A DNA stretch of 64,000 bases, from NCBI GenBank assembly GCA_035079385.1, contig JAVHKY010000056.1, forward strand, positions 682,001 to 746,000, written 5' to 3'. The notes under the pieces are model-generated. The model worked only from the letters and a program-made list of their open reading frames with translations. It was not told the origin of the DNA and made no database searches. Below are positions 22,364-35,100 of this stretch, piece after piece; the stretch's first letter is position 1, and every line of letters begins with the position of its first letter. The stretch is from Aspidiotus rigidus. Lineage: Eukaryota > Arthropoda > Insecta > Hemiptera > Diaspididae. A program made the position numbers and the translations under genes.

Positions 22364-25300
22364 GTAAGTATGAAATTCATTCTTTGGTTCTTTACACGGA
22401 ACCCTTATTTAAGATTGACTATTGTCGGCCATTTCCGGTCCATCTATCCAAGCTCATTGCTCGTTTTTGGTATACTCATATTTGATAGGGCGAAAAGAAT
22501 ACGATTGAGGAAGAAAAAAAAAAAATGATGGAAGGTATCACTGAAGACGTCATCAACTCTGATAATTCTGAAGAGCAAAAGCAGGTTGACAGGAAATATT
22601 TTAATTCAAAATGATGTCCAGAGCACAGAAATATCCCACTGAGAATTTCGTATTGAATACAACAAACAGTAGGAGGAGAAAGTGAACTAAGGACTGACCG
22701 GACTAAAATGAGCAGCTTGTTCTTAAAAATTAGGCTTACTAAAATCAAGAAAGCACTTCGGTTCGAAAATTTTTTTGATCTATGGTAACTACAGATGAGT
22801 ACAAATACTTTTCGATCCTAGAAACGAAACACAGCATAACAAAAACTATAAGAAAAAAACGTATTTTTGGAGAGAGCTGAATTACTATGAAATTGAATTG
22901 GCAATTTCGTTCTCTTTCTAGGCGTTCATATGCAGCGATAGTAAAGTTTCTCTATCTCTTGCTCGACGTAACTCACGTAATAAACTCATCTTTAATTAAA
23001 CCATTTCAATGGATAAATGGAGAAGCAGAATTACTTCAAAGTTTAGAGAAGTACATCCAAATTGAAGATAAACGGCTGGACACGTTGAAAACGTAACGAG
23101 CAAAAGTACCTCCTTAGTCGAATCGCGAGGAAATTTTTTGTGAACAATTTCACCTTTTACATTCAAGGTATGAAGTCGGATTGATAGAACACGCGAAGTT
23201 ATACGCGAACGAAGACGAGCTCGCTTGGAATCCTCTGGCCATCTACAAAGCTATCAAACATTTGACCGTAGATCTTGAAGACATAAAGAAAAACATGACA
23301 CGAAACAGTCATGATGGTAAGATCGATATTTCATGGTCTACGTAATTACAGATTGGAACAGATTTTCGAAGTACTTTGTTTCAGAAATTATGAAAGAAAT
23401 GACAGAAAAAAGTCTGCCTGATGACCATCGGTTTCATGATGAGATACGTACTATCGTCGGATTACGGAACTTTTATGGTTTAACTGTCAAGGACGTGATG
23501 GAGGGTCATTTGGCACCAACCTTCACGGTTGGATCTGCATTGACAGGTACGTCGCAAGGTTTATTATTTAGAATAAAAGTTCCCTTACGTACAGCCTTAC
23601 CCCATTCCACATTAAACCAGTTAAAAGAAAGGTATTTCAAAGAATCGGCACATTGCTTCGGCCTAAACCTTAAGGGATGACGCCATACATACTTGCTTTC
23701 TGCATTTCACAGTATGCTAACTTGTGTCCCCTTTAGCGCAGTCGAAGGACAAAATTACAGGTGGATCATGAAAGGAACGAGAACTTCCCTCCGATTTTTG
23801 CCACTTACGTCGTGAAATTGGTCTCGGCAATCGCTTCGTACCCCGCTAACATTGATTTTCAGAAAAATCTGGGGTAAATGTTACAGCTGAAGATTGTTTT
23901 CACATCGGTAAAATATCAGCCGAAAAACACGATCATCAAACAACAGTGGACTGGCTAGAGGCTTGCGAACAACTCTTCGGTGATACCACGACTCTCCGCG
24001 TCTATGAAATACTCATTCGATCACTGCTATTTTTGGGTGAGTTTGATTAGAAGAAACTTGACCCAGTCTTACGCTTCATATGCTTCCATTATTTGCGAGA
24101 GGAGTGCAAATTGAAAGTACCTCCACATTTTGTTTTCTCTGTAGGCGACTTAATTAGCTGTAAAAAAACGTTGAATAAATACTCGCAGAAATATGGATAC
24201 AAACGGCCACTGGTCGATTTATCCGTAAGACTGAGTGAAAAACTCAATTATGTAAGTGTAACTTCTGCTGCTATATTCATCATCTACTTATATCTCCAAA
24301 TCAAAACTGAAAATGGCCCTAACCATTAATGTTTTATAAAAAAAACTGACCCGGAAAATAATCGATGTTTCAAAGACTTGGTATGTATTGATTTAGAAAT
24401 TTTGAGATTAAACTCAAGTAATAGGATAATTGTTACTATATTTAGTGGGATTCTCCTCCTGAATATGATCATTGGCAAAGCATGAAAATTTGTGCCGGCG
24501 ATTACGACCACATATATCCGTACCGAAACGTGAGATGCCGATATAATCATCATAATACGCCGTTCCTAACCATTGCCCCCTTGAAGGAGGAAATAGTTTC
24601 GTACATACCGCACATAACCGTCTTCCATGAAGTTTTGTACGATTCGGAAATCGAAGGATTGAAAACTGATGCTATCAACAAGGTAATGAAAGAACTTTTC
24701 GATACAAATTTGTGATTACTTTTTCTAGATCTAAAAGTGAAATTGCTGAAATATTGTCGCAGTTGATACCTGGTGGTGTTTCGACCGAAAAAGGCCACGC
24801 TCTCGATACAAATGTTCGTCAAACACAAGCAATCTTTGTAAACAATGTCAAATCTGACTACAAGTCTTTATATCATAGGTTTACCGATATGACATCATTG
24901 TCTGTAATCGAAGGACTACAAATGGTTTTCTATGTACCGGGTGGCTTTATTCGAGTGCATAATGACTTTTTGTTTGGAATAGTAAGCAATGTCAATATAG
25001 AATATTTTTTTTCTAGGTCGTCATGATACAAAAAACTGATATTGTTCTTTTATGCTTTGTGTAGTATGATGTCCAAGAATTGGGTCAACGAATATTGACA
25101 ACTTTACCCTGGGTAAGTAGGTAATTATTCAAGCAACCTTGATTGAAAGTATTACACATCTGAGAAAGTTCACAGTATCAGTATAGGTAGTTATCGATCT
25201 CTGGATGTCTCAATTATTGATGGTTAATATCAGATAATCACTTTTCTAAAGAAGATATCAATTTTATTCAGACTCGTATGAGGTCTGAAATGACTTTATT

Positions 25301-27874
25301 AGATCTTATACTTTAATTTTGATTGGTAGGCTGGTATATTGGGTTAGAAAGAGCACGTGATAGTGTATAGTCGACTAGTATAACCGCTATTTTTGACACT
25401 GAGGGTCATTCTGAAATGGGTGGAGTGCACCTAATGAAAAAATTAAAAAATCAAAAGAATGAAAACTTTCACTCGAATAATTAATACATAATTACAAAAA
25501 AGAAAGCATGTATTATAAATTGAATTAAAAAATTAAAAATTCAAATGAAAAAAATATTCAATCTGTTTCCTCCCACACCCCGTCTGCTCTTTCCAAGAAC
25601 TCAAAATCCATAACTGACACCTTAAATTTCCTCCAATCCTCCTATTACTACAAATCTATTTAATTCGAACATCTCTCCCCGAACTAATGACCCGTTGAGT
25701 AGTCGAAGAGCTTGTTGAAAAAAAAAAAATTATTACCTAATAATAAGTAAGACATTATTATTTTCAATTTAAAAACATTCCTTCGCAAGTAATCAATTTT
25801 AAACAACATGGAATGAAAAATTAAATTCCAAACCTGACTAGAACGAAAAGATTCAAATCTTTTCAGCTGTAGATCTTGACAGAAAAAAATTTGAATCTTT
25901 TGAGTACTAAATCTCAGTAAGAAAAAATCTTCAGACCTTTTGAGTTCCAGATCTTGACAGGAGAAGAGAAACCGTAAACTGAATTCATGGATTATTAAAA
26001 ATATTCCCTGTGATAACCGACACAAAAGAAGAAAAAAAAGAAATTAGATTGCAATGCAGCGGAGAACCCGCTGTCCCGAGTCTCCCCCCCCCCTACCGTA
26101 TAGATCTTAGAGCTTGAAGTTCTTCCAAGTCCCGAAAATGATGCGTGACAACTTGAACGCTCCGCGCCGCAATTTCAAGGAAGCCGTTGTTCTTCCAAGT
26201 CCCCCTTCCGTCATGTATAGCTCAACAGTGGAAATTTTAGCAGCGAACCTATTTCATGGGGGGGGGGGGTTGAGAAGTGCGCCGTGCGCCGTCCGGCAAA
26301 AAACTTGGAAAAATTTTATATAGCTCGTGGATCAAAATTTTTCCAATTCCCCTCCGACCATACATAGCTCGGAGGTCGGAGTTTTTCTATGTTCCCTCCC
26401 CTCTCCGTGACGTCATTAACCTCGCTCGCGCCCGCGCTCGCGGCCCAAAAATTTCCTGAAAGTACCCCCAACACAAAAAAGCAGGAGTGATCGAAATGAT
26501 TCAAAAAAATTCAAATAATAAATTTCGAAGATGCAAGAAACCTTCAAATACGTACTGAAAAATCTCTTTTTTTTCTGTTATCTTGAGAAGACACTAAAAA
26601 CTTCGTGTACTACTCTTTTTTTCGGGAGAACAGGTGAACATTTGTGTACTGAACTTTTTGTTACCAAAACTTATTTTTTCGTTCTGTTGAATAATGACCT
26701 AATTGAGAGACTTGAAAAAATAAATAAAATTTGAGCTATTATTTACCTTCGCGGTATTATATAATATTGGGGGGGAGGGGCAAGGTACCTAATAGCTTAT
26801 ACCCACATATGCGAAGCTAAGAAGGCTTATTGAGTTAAGGAAATTAGAGGAATTTCAAGCTACTTTTTCTAGTACTCGCTAATAGACCCTAGGACTGTTT
26901 CTACAACGCGACATTTTTAAACTTTCTATTATATATCGTACTACGTTGTACGGTTTGCGTAAATGTACGATGATGACAGAGGGGAAGAGCGTGTCTTACA
27001 ACTCAGTAAACTGGGCTTCGTTATGAAAGTCGATATTTTGATATAGCAGTCAATATCAATTGGTTCATATTATGTTGAGGTTAATATGTCTATGTTATCG
27101 ATACTATCATGATTGGCCTTCTTCACCCTAACATATAACAAGAAGTTTTGCATTACTTGAAGAATAAATATCCTTGATTTAATATTTTTCCCGGAGGGAC
27201 ATCTCCCTTACCTCAACAAATATACATCCGTCTTCCGAACAACTTGTATAGTAGAGCAGTATATAAGGCTATCTTATATACTACTCTAGGAGCTTAGAAA
27301 TCTCTGAAAAGGTTTCAAAACTCGAAGTCGATCTAATGTGATTCGGTTTTCTTTTTCCTTCTTTTTCTGATTACGTTCTAGTTCTCTGATGTGATCTTGG
27401 GCGGAGAAACAGCTTTCTCGCAACTGAAACTCAAGGTTAAACCGGTTAAGGGTTCGACGCTAATATGGACAAATATGAGAATTGATGGAACTCTGGAACT
27501 GCAGAGCCACCATGCTGCTTGTCCAGTTATTTACGGTGAAAAAATAGGTAAGTCATTAAAATCGATCAGGTTCGAAATTCTGATTTAGCCTCCGCTTTCC
27601 ACACTTCCCGTCAACAAGAATCGTGTATCATTCGACTCAATCCTAATCTCGCAGACAGCGATGCTAACAAAAGTTTTCCTTCTCCAAGACACCATTAAAA
27701 GAATCACAAAATTATAAACAGAGTCTATAAGAAGCCCGCAGAAAAAGCCGAGGAAATTAAAACCCATTTTATTAACTTTCAGTCGGAGTTCAATGGTTTC
27801 GAATGAAAAACCAAGACCATTGGCTAACCAAACCGGAGGACAAATTAACGTTACGAAAAGTTGACATCATTTAA
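22362..27874 (+). CDS. P4HA: Prolyl 4-hydroxylase alpha-subunit-like, copy 4
   Basis: Exons: AT at 22362-22363, then 22922-23092, 23168-23316, 23385-23546, 23887-24036, 24145-24251, 24446-24682, 24763-24981, 25065-25112, 27382-27547, 27783-27874; 500 aa, frame open. The signal peptide starts MRSYAAIVKFLYLLL. N-terminal helical, TPR-like (AEDCFHIGKIS) and dioxygenase parts follow in order. Iron ligands are His392 and Asp394 (VHNDF) and His459 (HHAACP); Lys469 is the 2-oxoglutarate lysine. Exon 9 is 48 nt, one codon shorter than in copies 1, 2, 5 and 6. The tail is short (KLTLRKVDII). Intron 9 is 2.27 kb against 298-510 nt in copies 1, 2, 5 and 6. An in-frame ATG in intron 1 (22,887) could serve transcripts that start inside the intron. 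Symbol is family-level. Confidence 0.93.
25113..27381 (+). other. Expanded intron 9 of copy 4
   Basis: About 1.9 kb longer than the intron in copies 1, 2, 5 and 6. It holds three imperfect 38-nt repeats at about 25,848-25,962 (units ending AGATCTTGACAG or similar), several TATAGCTC-containing repeats at 26,100-26,390, runs of C (about 26,084-26,092) and G (about 26,260-26,269), and a CpG-rich patch at about 26,400-26,450. No transposase or reverse transcriptase frame is recognised. Confidence 0.6.
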
Positions 27875-27913
27875 GAGAAAGCGTACACAAAAATAATGGA
27901 AAATGGGAAATCA

Positions 27914-27919
27914 AATAAA
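27914..27919 (+). terminator. Candidate poly-A signal of copy 4
   Basis: AATAAA 40 nt after the stop codon, in sequence that aligns with the AATAAA at the end of copy 5. Confidence 0.4.
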
Positions 27920-28271
27920 ATGTTCGGCCACGGAGATAATTTTTTACACGTAGAGAACGATTAAATCGAATGTTGATATGATTAAGTCGTCAGAGTTTGT
28001 ATCATCAGTTGTTATCAATTTTTGACTTGTGCATGTAATTTATTTGCTCTTGAAAAAGTAACTCGAGACACTTCATAGAAATTTGTGTACGGCAGTCAAT
28101 CTCAGTATATAGTTTGAAGAGAAATATAAACTTAAAATCTGATTGGGCCATGACTGGGTGTACCAATGCTTGAGCAAATCGCTCATACAGGAACAAATGA
28201 CCCAGTTGCTTGTTTTCTTAATCTCTTTTTCTGTGACAACAAAATGTTGAAACTATGTACTCAGCAATGCA

Positions 28272-28406
28272 ATACCGTAGAACGAATACCTCGTAAGCCA
28301 CAAAAAAAAATCAACATAACTTACACGTTTCTCATACTCCACAATCCAAAAATGAAAAAAAAAAAGTCAATTTTTTGTGGCTCACGAGGTATTTGTTCCG
28401 CGGTAT
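28272..28406. repeat. Inverted repeat with about 40-nt arms
   Basis: ATACCTCGTAAGCCACAAAA in the left arm (28,272-28,314) pairs with TTTTTTGTGGCTCACGAGGT in the right arm (28,366-28,406), with a 51-nt loop. It may be a small hairpin or MITE-like insertion; no target duplication is obvious. Confidence 0.75.
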
Positions 28407-28799
28407 CGAATGGTTCGACACTTCATTCTTCCCCTTCATTATTGCATCGACCCCATCACGCTTTCTTCACATGCACAAGAAGGTGTTTCTCCTTCACAGT
28501 TGAAGTATGAGCAATGGACCCCTTTCCGAATATTTTTTGAGCTACCCAAACGACCTTGGATCTAACGCAAGCACTGATCTCGAAACCTTCACTTTCCAGA
28601 TCAGTGCTTTTTCTGCATCGAAGAACGTAGATGATCATTTGTAACTATTCAAATGTCTATGATGTGCACAATATATCGTACTCAAAAAAGTGTCAATGCA
28701 TTAACTGATATTCTTTAAACAATTACTGTTCTACACTTCTATTTGATCAAAGTCTCGACTTCTAGATAAACGTTTCAACAAGACTAGAACAGATAGCAG

Positions 28800-29195
28800 T
28801 ATAATACTATCATGGATTTGAGTACATCTTTTCCTACTTCCGTTTAATGTTCGAACCGCCAGCTCAGAGTAATGCAATTAATAGCGGTACCTACATTCAG
28901 AAGAGTTTTGTGACCCCAATATTTCTAAGTACACAAAAACTGCTGTTATCTACAGTAGTTAACAACAGTTACGCAAATATTAAAACTTCATCGCAAACCC
29001 TTCACGTGAATGCAAAATGAGTTTTTAGTCTTATATTACATTCCAATTTTTAAGCTCTTTCTTTACATGCTAGTAAGTTAATATTGGTTATCAAAGAGTT
29101 GTAAAGTCAGAAACTTTTTATTTCTGGACCGATTTTATACGCTCTAGCCCACACCAAACTGAAAAGATTTTTTTAAACTTAGTTCCTATTGTGAT
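28800..29195 (+). promoter_or_regulatory. Promoter and non-coding exon 1 of copy 5 (type B leader)
   Basis: Homologous to the copy 4 leader and the orphan module. Exon 1 ends at 29,195 in ..GTGAT before GTAAGTATGATGTT, supplying the AT of the split start codon. Confidence 0.5.
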
Positions 29196-32100
29196 GTAAG
29201 TATGATGTTTGTTTTATTGGTTGTTCACTCTTCCTATCAACTTATATCGAGTGTGACTGCGGCAGTTCCTTCTAAATATCTCTCAACAGATGAATTCCTC
29301 GCCTCGACCACAGAAAATCGGTCTTAACTTCTCTTCAATCTTCTCTTAAATCCATCAATCAGCACTTCTCATACTTATAAATACACAACATGTACATTTT
29401 TTTACAATTTGTCATCATCCACCTTCCCACTGTCTCCCCATTTGTTAACACCCACAAAAACTTACCTATTTAAGATTAATTATAGTCGGCAATTTCCGAT
29501 ATCATCTATCTAAGGACTTTACTCATTTTCGGTTGAAGCAAAACAGACTGATATTGAGGAAGAACTCGAGTAATCATGGAGAATGTGACTGAGTCATTGA
29601 AATCGTAAAAATATCAAGAATTTTGGCGAGTTGACAGAAAGAACTACAATTAAAAATGACTTCCTGAGTACCGAAGCATCACACAAAGAATTTTGCATTC
29701 AAATGATGAATTGGTGGATTAATAATATAACAGCAAGTATCTGTAAAGTCCCCAGCGTGATAAAATTGGAATCGGAAATGAGCAGCTTGTTCCTAAAAAC
29801 TAAAGCTATTGTGGAATCGATTTTAAAAACTGACCAAAACTCGGTAAAAGATGAATTTCTGCGTTCAATCTCATTTCAGGCGTTCATATCCAGCGATAAT
29901 AAAACTTCTCTGCCTCTTGCTTAACGTGACTCATACAATAAATTCATCTTTAGTTAACCCATTCCAATGGATAGACGGAGAAGCGCAATTACTTCAAAGT
30001 TTAGGAAAGTATATGAAAATCGAAGATAGACGACTGGATACATTGAAAACGTAACCATCAATAATTTGTTCTACGTCGAACCGTATGAAAATTTTCTTTG
30101 ACTCTTCTGCCTTTATGTTCATGTTCTACATTCAAGATATGAAAAAGGATTGATAGAACATGCTAAGTTATACGCGAACGAAGACGAGCTCGCTTGGAAT
30201 CCTTTGGCCATCTACAAGGCTATCAAACATTTGACTGTAGATCTTGAAGAAATAAAAAAAAACATGATAAGAAACAGTCACGATGGTAAGATCGATACCT
30301 AGTTTATAACTTGGATAACTTAATGGTAGGTGGAATAGATCTCAAAATACTTTTTCAGATATTATAACAAAAGAAATGACAGAAAAAAGTCTCAAGCTAC
30401 CTGATGACCATCAGTTTTATGATGAGATACGTAATATTGCCAGATTACGAAGCTTCTATGGTTTACCTGTCTCGGACGTGATGAAGGGTCATTTAGCACC
30501 AACCATCACTGTTCAATCCTCATTGACAAGTAAGTCAAGGCGGCCAAGAACTCTGAATACAAAGTTCTCTTTTATACGCACTGCCTCTTTCACTTTTTAA
30601 ATCACTTGAAACTACAAGAAGTCTCTTTCTATCAATTCAGCAATAAGTATATAAATGCGAAATATTTCTCACAGATTTTCTCGTTCTGACTATACAAATA
30701 TCGTTTAACCTCCTTATCAAAAATCATCAAAAATCACTTCTCGTCACACTTGTAAATACATATCGGGTGTATTCCTTCATTTTCTAACTTCCCACCGTTT
30801 ATCTTCCACATTTAAATCGAACAGCCTACAGCAATGCAATCCATTCACTTCTTAATCACACGCCCTTTCTCATGCAATTATAGCTTGAATAGATCGGCGC
30901 ATTGCTCACGTCCAATGGATGAATGATATCACCATTAACCTAGCTTTCTGACCTTAACCTCTTTGACTTACTGTACCTTTGTAAGAGTTCTATGCGGTCT
31001 TGGAACTACTTTTCACAGTTGAAGGACGAAATTAGAGTTAAATCATGAGAGAAAGGAGAAATTCCCTCAAATTTTTGCACACCTCAGTGGTGGAATGTTT
31101 TCGTGATCGCCTCGCACCCCAGTCTTTCCAACAAAGAAATGCGGCTCTTGTGCTAAGCTATTCTACAGTGTCTATTACTCACCATCTCTTTCCTTCGCGA
31201 TACTTTATATTCATCAGATTCTCTATTTTCCTTAACTTCTATCTTCAATCAATTTTTCATCGAGATTGTTTTGGGCTGGTGGTTCTAGGGTGCTCTTGCT
31301 CCGAATCACCGCAATCACGCAAACGACCCATTTGCGGTGTGGCAATAACGCACATATGTCCATCAATTTTCTGATTTTCTCCTGATCTCTCCTGCCTCTT
31401 GGCGTACAGTTCGCGGCCCATTGTGGCGATATATTCTCCTCCATTCCGGCGACATGTTCACACAATCTTCTTCTACTTCTGACTACTCGTGTAACATTGA
31501 ACTCGCTCTGTACTACAGCCGAAGATTGCTTTCAAATTGGTAAACTATCTGCTGAAAAACAAGATCATCAAACGGCAGTAGATTGGCTGGAGTCCTGCGA
31601 AGAACGATTCGATGATACAACGACCCGTAAAGTCTATGAAATACTCATTCGATCTATCCTATTTTTGGGTGAGTTTGATTGAAAAACCCGCGACTATTAT
31701 GTTCCACGCGCACTTACCTATCTTTTGCATACGTGGATCTCTACGCAGGCGATTTGGTTAACTGCAAAAAAACTTTGAGGAAATACTCCGCAAGATATGG
31801 TTATAGACGGATACTGGTTGATTTAGGAGTAACATTGAGTGAAAAACTTGGCTACGTAAGTGCAAATTTTACTAGATTAAGTTGGTTTTCATCGAAAACT
31901 AATTAAAGGTAACTCCTTACATCTCTAAATCAAAAGTGAGGTAGCCACAAACATGACCGTTTTATAAGAAATTGCTCCCAAAAACGATAGACATTTAAAA
32001 AACACTCGGTATTTCTCCCATTACATAACTGAGACAGATTAAAACTGAGTACTACGTAAATTGTAATCATTTAGTGGGACTCTTTTTATGAATATGATCA

Positions 32101-35100
32101 CTGGGAAAGCACGAAAATTTGTGCCGGTGATTACGACCACATATATCCGTACCGAAACGTGAGATGCCGATATAATCATCATAACACGCCGTTCCTAACC
32201 ATTGCCCCCTTGAAAGAGGAAATAGTTTCGCAAATACCTCACATAACCGTCTTCCATGAGGTTTTGTACGATTCGGAAATCGAAGGATTGAAAACTGATG
32301 CCATCAACAAGGTAATGGAAGAGTCGTTCGATACAAAATCGCAATTACATTTTCAAAATGTGAAAGTAAAATTACTTACTTAAATATTGTCGCAGTTGAT
32401 ACCTGGTGGCGTTTCGACTGAAAAAGGGCACGCTGTTGATACAAACGTTCGTCAAACACACGCAATTTTTCTGTTTAATCTCGAATCTGACTACAACGCT
32501 CTACATCATAGGTTTACCGACATGACAATGTTATCTATAGCCCCAACTGAAGGAATACAAATGGTTTTCTATGTACCGGGCGGCTTTATTCGAGTGCACG
32601 ATGACTTTTTGTACTCAATAGTAAGTTTGTTCATGTAAAGGATTTATTTCAGTCGTCATAATGCGCATTTAAACTGAGATCATTCTATTTTATACGTGGT
32701 CTATAGTACAAAGACGTCGATGAATGGGGACAACGAATACTGACATCTTTACCTTGGGTGAGTATTTTCAACCTTAATTGAGAAATTGAGCAATAATTGG
32801 CGATCGGTTCATTTAAGTACACCACCTTAGCATTGAGTAGTTCAAATTCATCGACGGTTATCATAATCATAGTTCGTCTTAAGTATTCACTTTTCCACAG
32901 AACATTTCAACGGTCTCACTTCCAGTACGTCTTGGAAGACTTCCTTTTATTTTAATTTGTTCAAATAAGTGAAGTGTTGAACTTCCTATACAATGAATGA
33001 TTCACTATGTACAATAATTCGTCAAAAATGTAGATAAATAGCACTTTTTTTTCTCTATCTCTTTTTTTCTGATTGACTAACGTCAAGTTCTCCGACGTAA
33101 TTTTGGGCGGAGAAACAGCTTTCACGCAACTGAAACTGAAGGTTAAACCAGTTAAAGGGTCGGTGCTGATATGGACAAATGCCAGAATAGATGGAACCGT
33201 GGATCCCGAGAGCAACCATGCTGCTTGTCCAGTTATTTATGGTGAAAAAACTGGTGAGTCATTTTAATCAATTAGGTTCAAAACACTTTCAGCCTTCATT
33301 TTTAACGGTCAATATGAGCAACCCCCATATCGAATTTTGACCTCAATGTAGTACGAATCGTTTGTTCAACTTCTGTTCTGGTTTGTTCCACCCTAATTTC
33401 TGCTCGTTCCAACCTCCTTTCTCATGATTCATGAAACAGTGTGCGGGGCTAGTGACACGATAGCCCTCCCCTGTCGAAATTTCACTCCAAAATAGTTTGA
33501 ATCGTTTATTCTACGTTTGCTCTGGTTTGTTACAATCTCCATTCTTGTAAATCTCTTCAGAGAGCTGGTAACACAAGTTCATCCCTCCCTAAATCAATAT
33601 TTTTAATAAATAAAGGTTCAATTATTTCTTTTACTAAGTACTATACTTGCTAGAAAAGCTTGTGCACTTGAGTCTTAATAATACTAGGCCTAATATATAG
33701 TACACTAAACCTGTACACCTTAAAGGCTAGTTAGTATACTAGACTTATCCTGAGCAAACTAGGCTGCTACAAGCGGTGCAAGTGAGCCCCCCAAAGCTAG
33801 CTTAAAATATTGTATAAGACTTATAGGCTTATTAATGAAGGCTAATTTTACTATAGCAGACTTATGAGAGTGAGCCCCAAAAAACTAGTCAGCTTCAAAT
33901 AATGTACACTAGACTAAGTCATATAGGCCTATAATGAAGGATACACGTATAATCGCAGCCTAGTATAGGATCAATATTTCGATACCATTGAGATCAATAC
34001 ATCGATATAATCAGGATCGATGTATCGAGGTTGAATATATCTTCACTTGGTATTTCTTTAAAAACGCCCAAAGACATATACATGATTAGATGTTTTTCCA
34101 TGAAGTCAAGAAATTTAATTAAATTTTTTCTCTAGTTCCTAGCTATAATAAACTTTCAAACACATTTAATAAAAAAATTAGGGGAAGGCACCTGAGGATA
34201 TTCATTCGTTTGATGCGCCATTCTCTCAAGTACAGCGTACTTTATACTCATAGTATTCGAGGTGGAACATTCCAAAAAATCCATACATGGTGAATTTTTA
34301 TAATTTTTTCATCTATAGCGGGGTAAGCTATGACTGCTACCGCAATCTACCGTGGGGAACCAATAGTCAATGTTCGGGCTCAATAATGTGCATCCTGACA
34401 TTCACTTTCTTCATCTTTGAAATTATGATTCTCCTTTTTCCTCAAGTCGCAGCGGTACAAACTGCCTTCCTGAGACAAGGAGACAGTGTACTTCTGAAAT
34501 TGGTATTCATGAGCAAGGCAATAAAACGACAAGATCGTCTTCTGTCGTGAGCTCGCGGTGAGAGAACAGCGATCGTCCCGTATTTGAATAAAGCGGGGCA
34601 ATACGCGAAAATTCTCGCTGTGTTATACACATGTCAGGAATGATAGTGCAAGTTTTTTTTCTGTCGTGAGATCGCAGTGAAAGAACGATTTGATCGGAGC
34701 GGAGCCTCCCTGGTAATACAATGCGAATTTTCACGCATTCTCCCACTATGGTCGAATGCAGCGTTATAGTCGTTTTTTCATCGCGATCTTACATCATCTT
34801 TTTGGTACCCTTCCCTTCTATCGGTATAACACAACGGGAATTTTCGCGTATTCCCCCGCTTCATTCGAACGGGGGCGATCGCCATTCTCTCACTGCGAGC
34901 TTACACAGAAAAAATCTTTTCGTCACCAATCCCTTCCATATCCGTATGAGACAACGAGAATTTACACGTGTTCCCCGCTTCAATCAAACGCGGGACGATC
35001 GCCGTTCTCTCACCGCGAGCTCACGAAGCGACAAAAGACGATCTTGTCGCTGTATTTTCTTGCTCATAAATACCAATTTTTAAAGTATTGTTCCCTTACC

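Larger units (their letters stand above)
27875..28799. other. Spacer between copies 4 and 5
   Basis: Contains a candidate poly-A signal (AATAAA, 27,914-27,919) for copy 4, the shared 3'-flank homology near 28,140-28,200, an inverted repeat at 28,272-28,406 and distal upstream sequence of copy 5. No gene is recognised. Confidence 0.5.

Noticed and set aside
22887..23096. Continuous frame taken as the full first coding exon of copy 4
   Set aside because: The part before 22,922 is intron by comparison with copies 2, 3 and 6; kept only as a possible alternative start.
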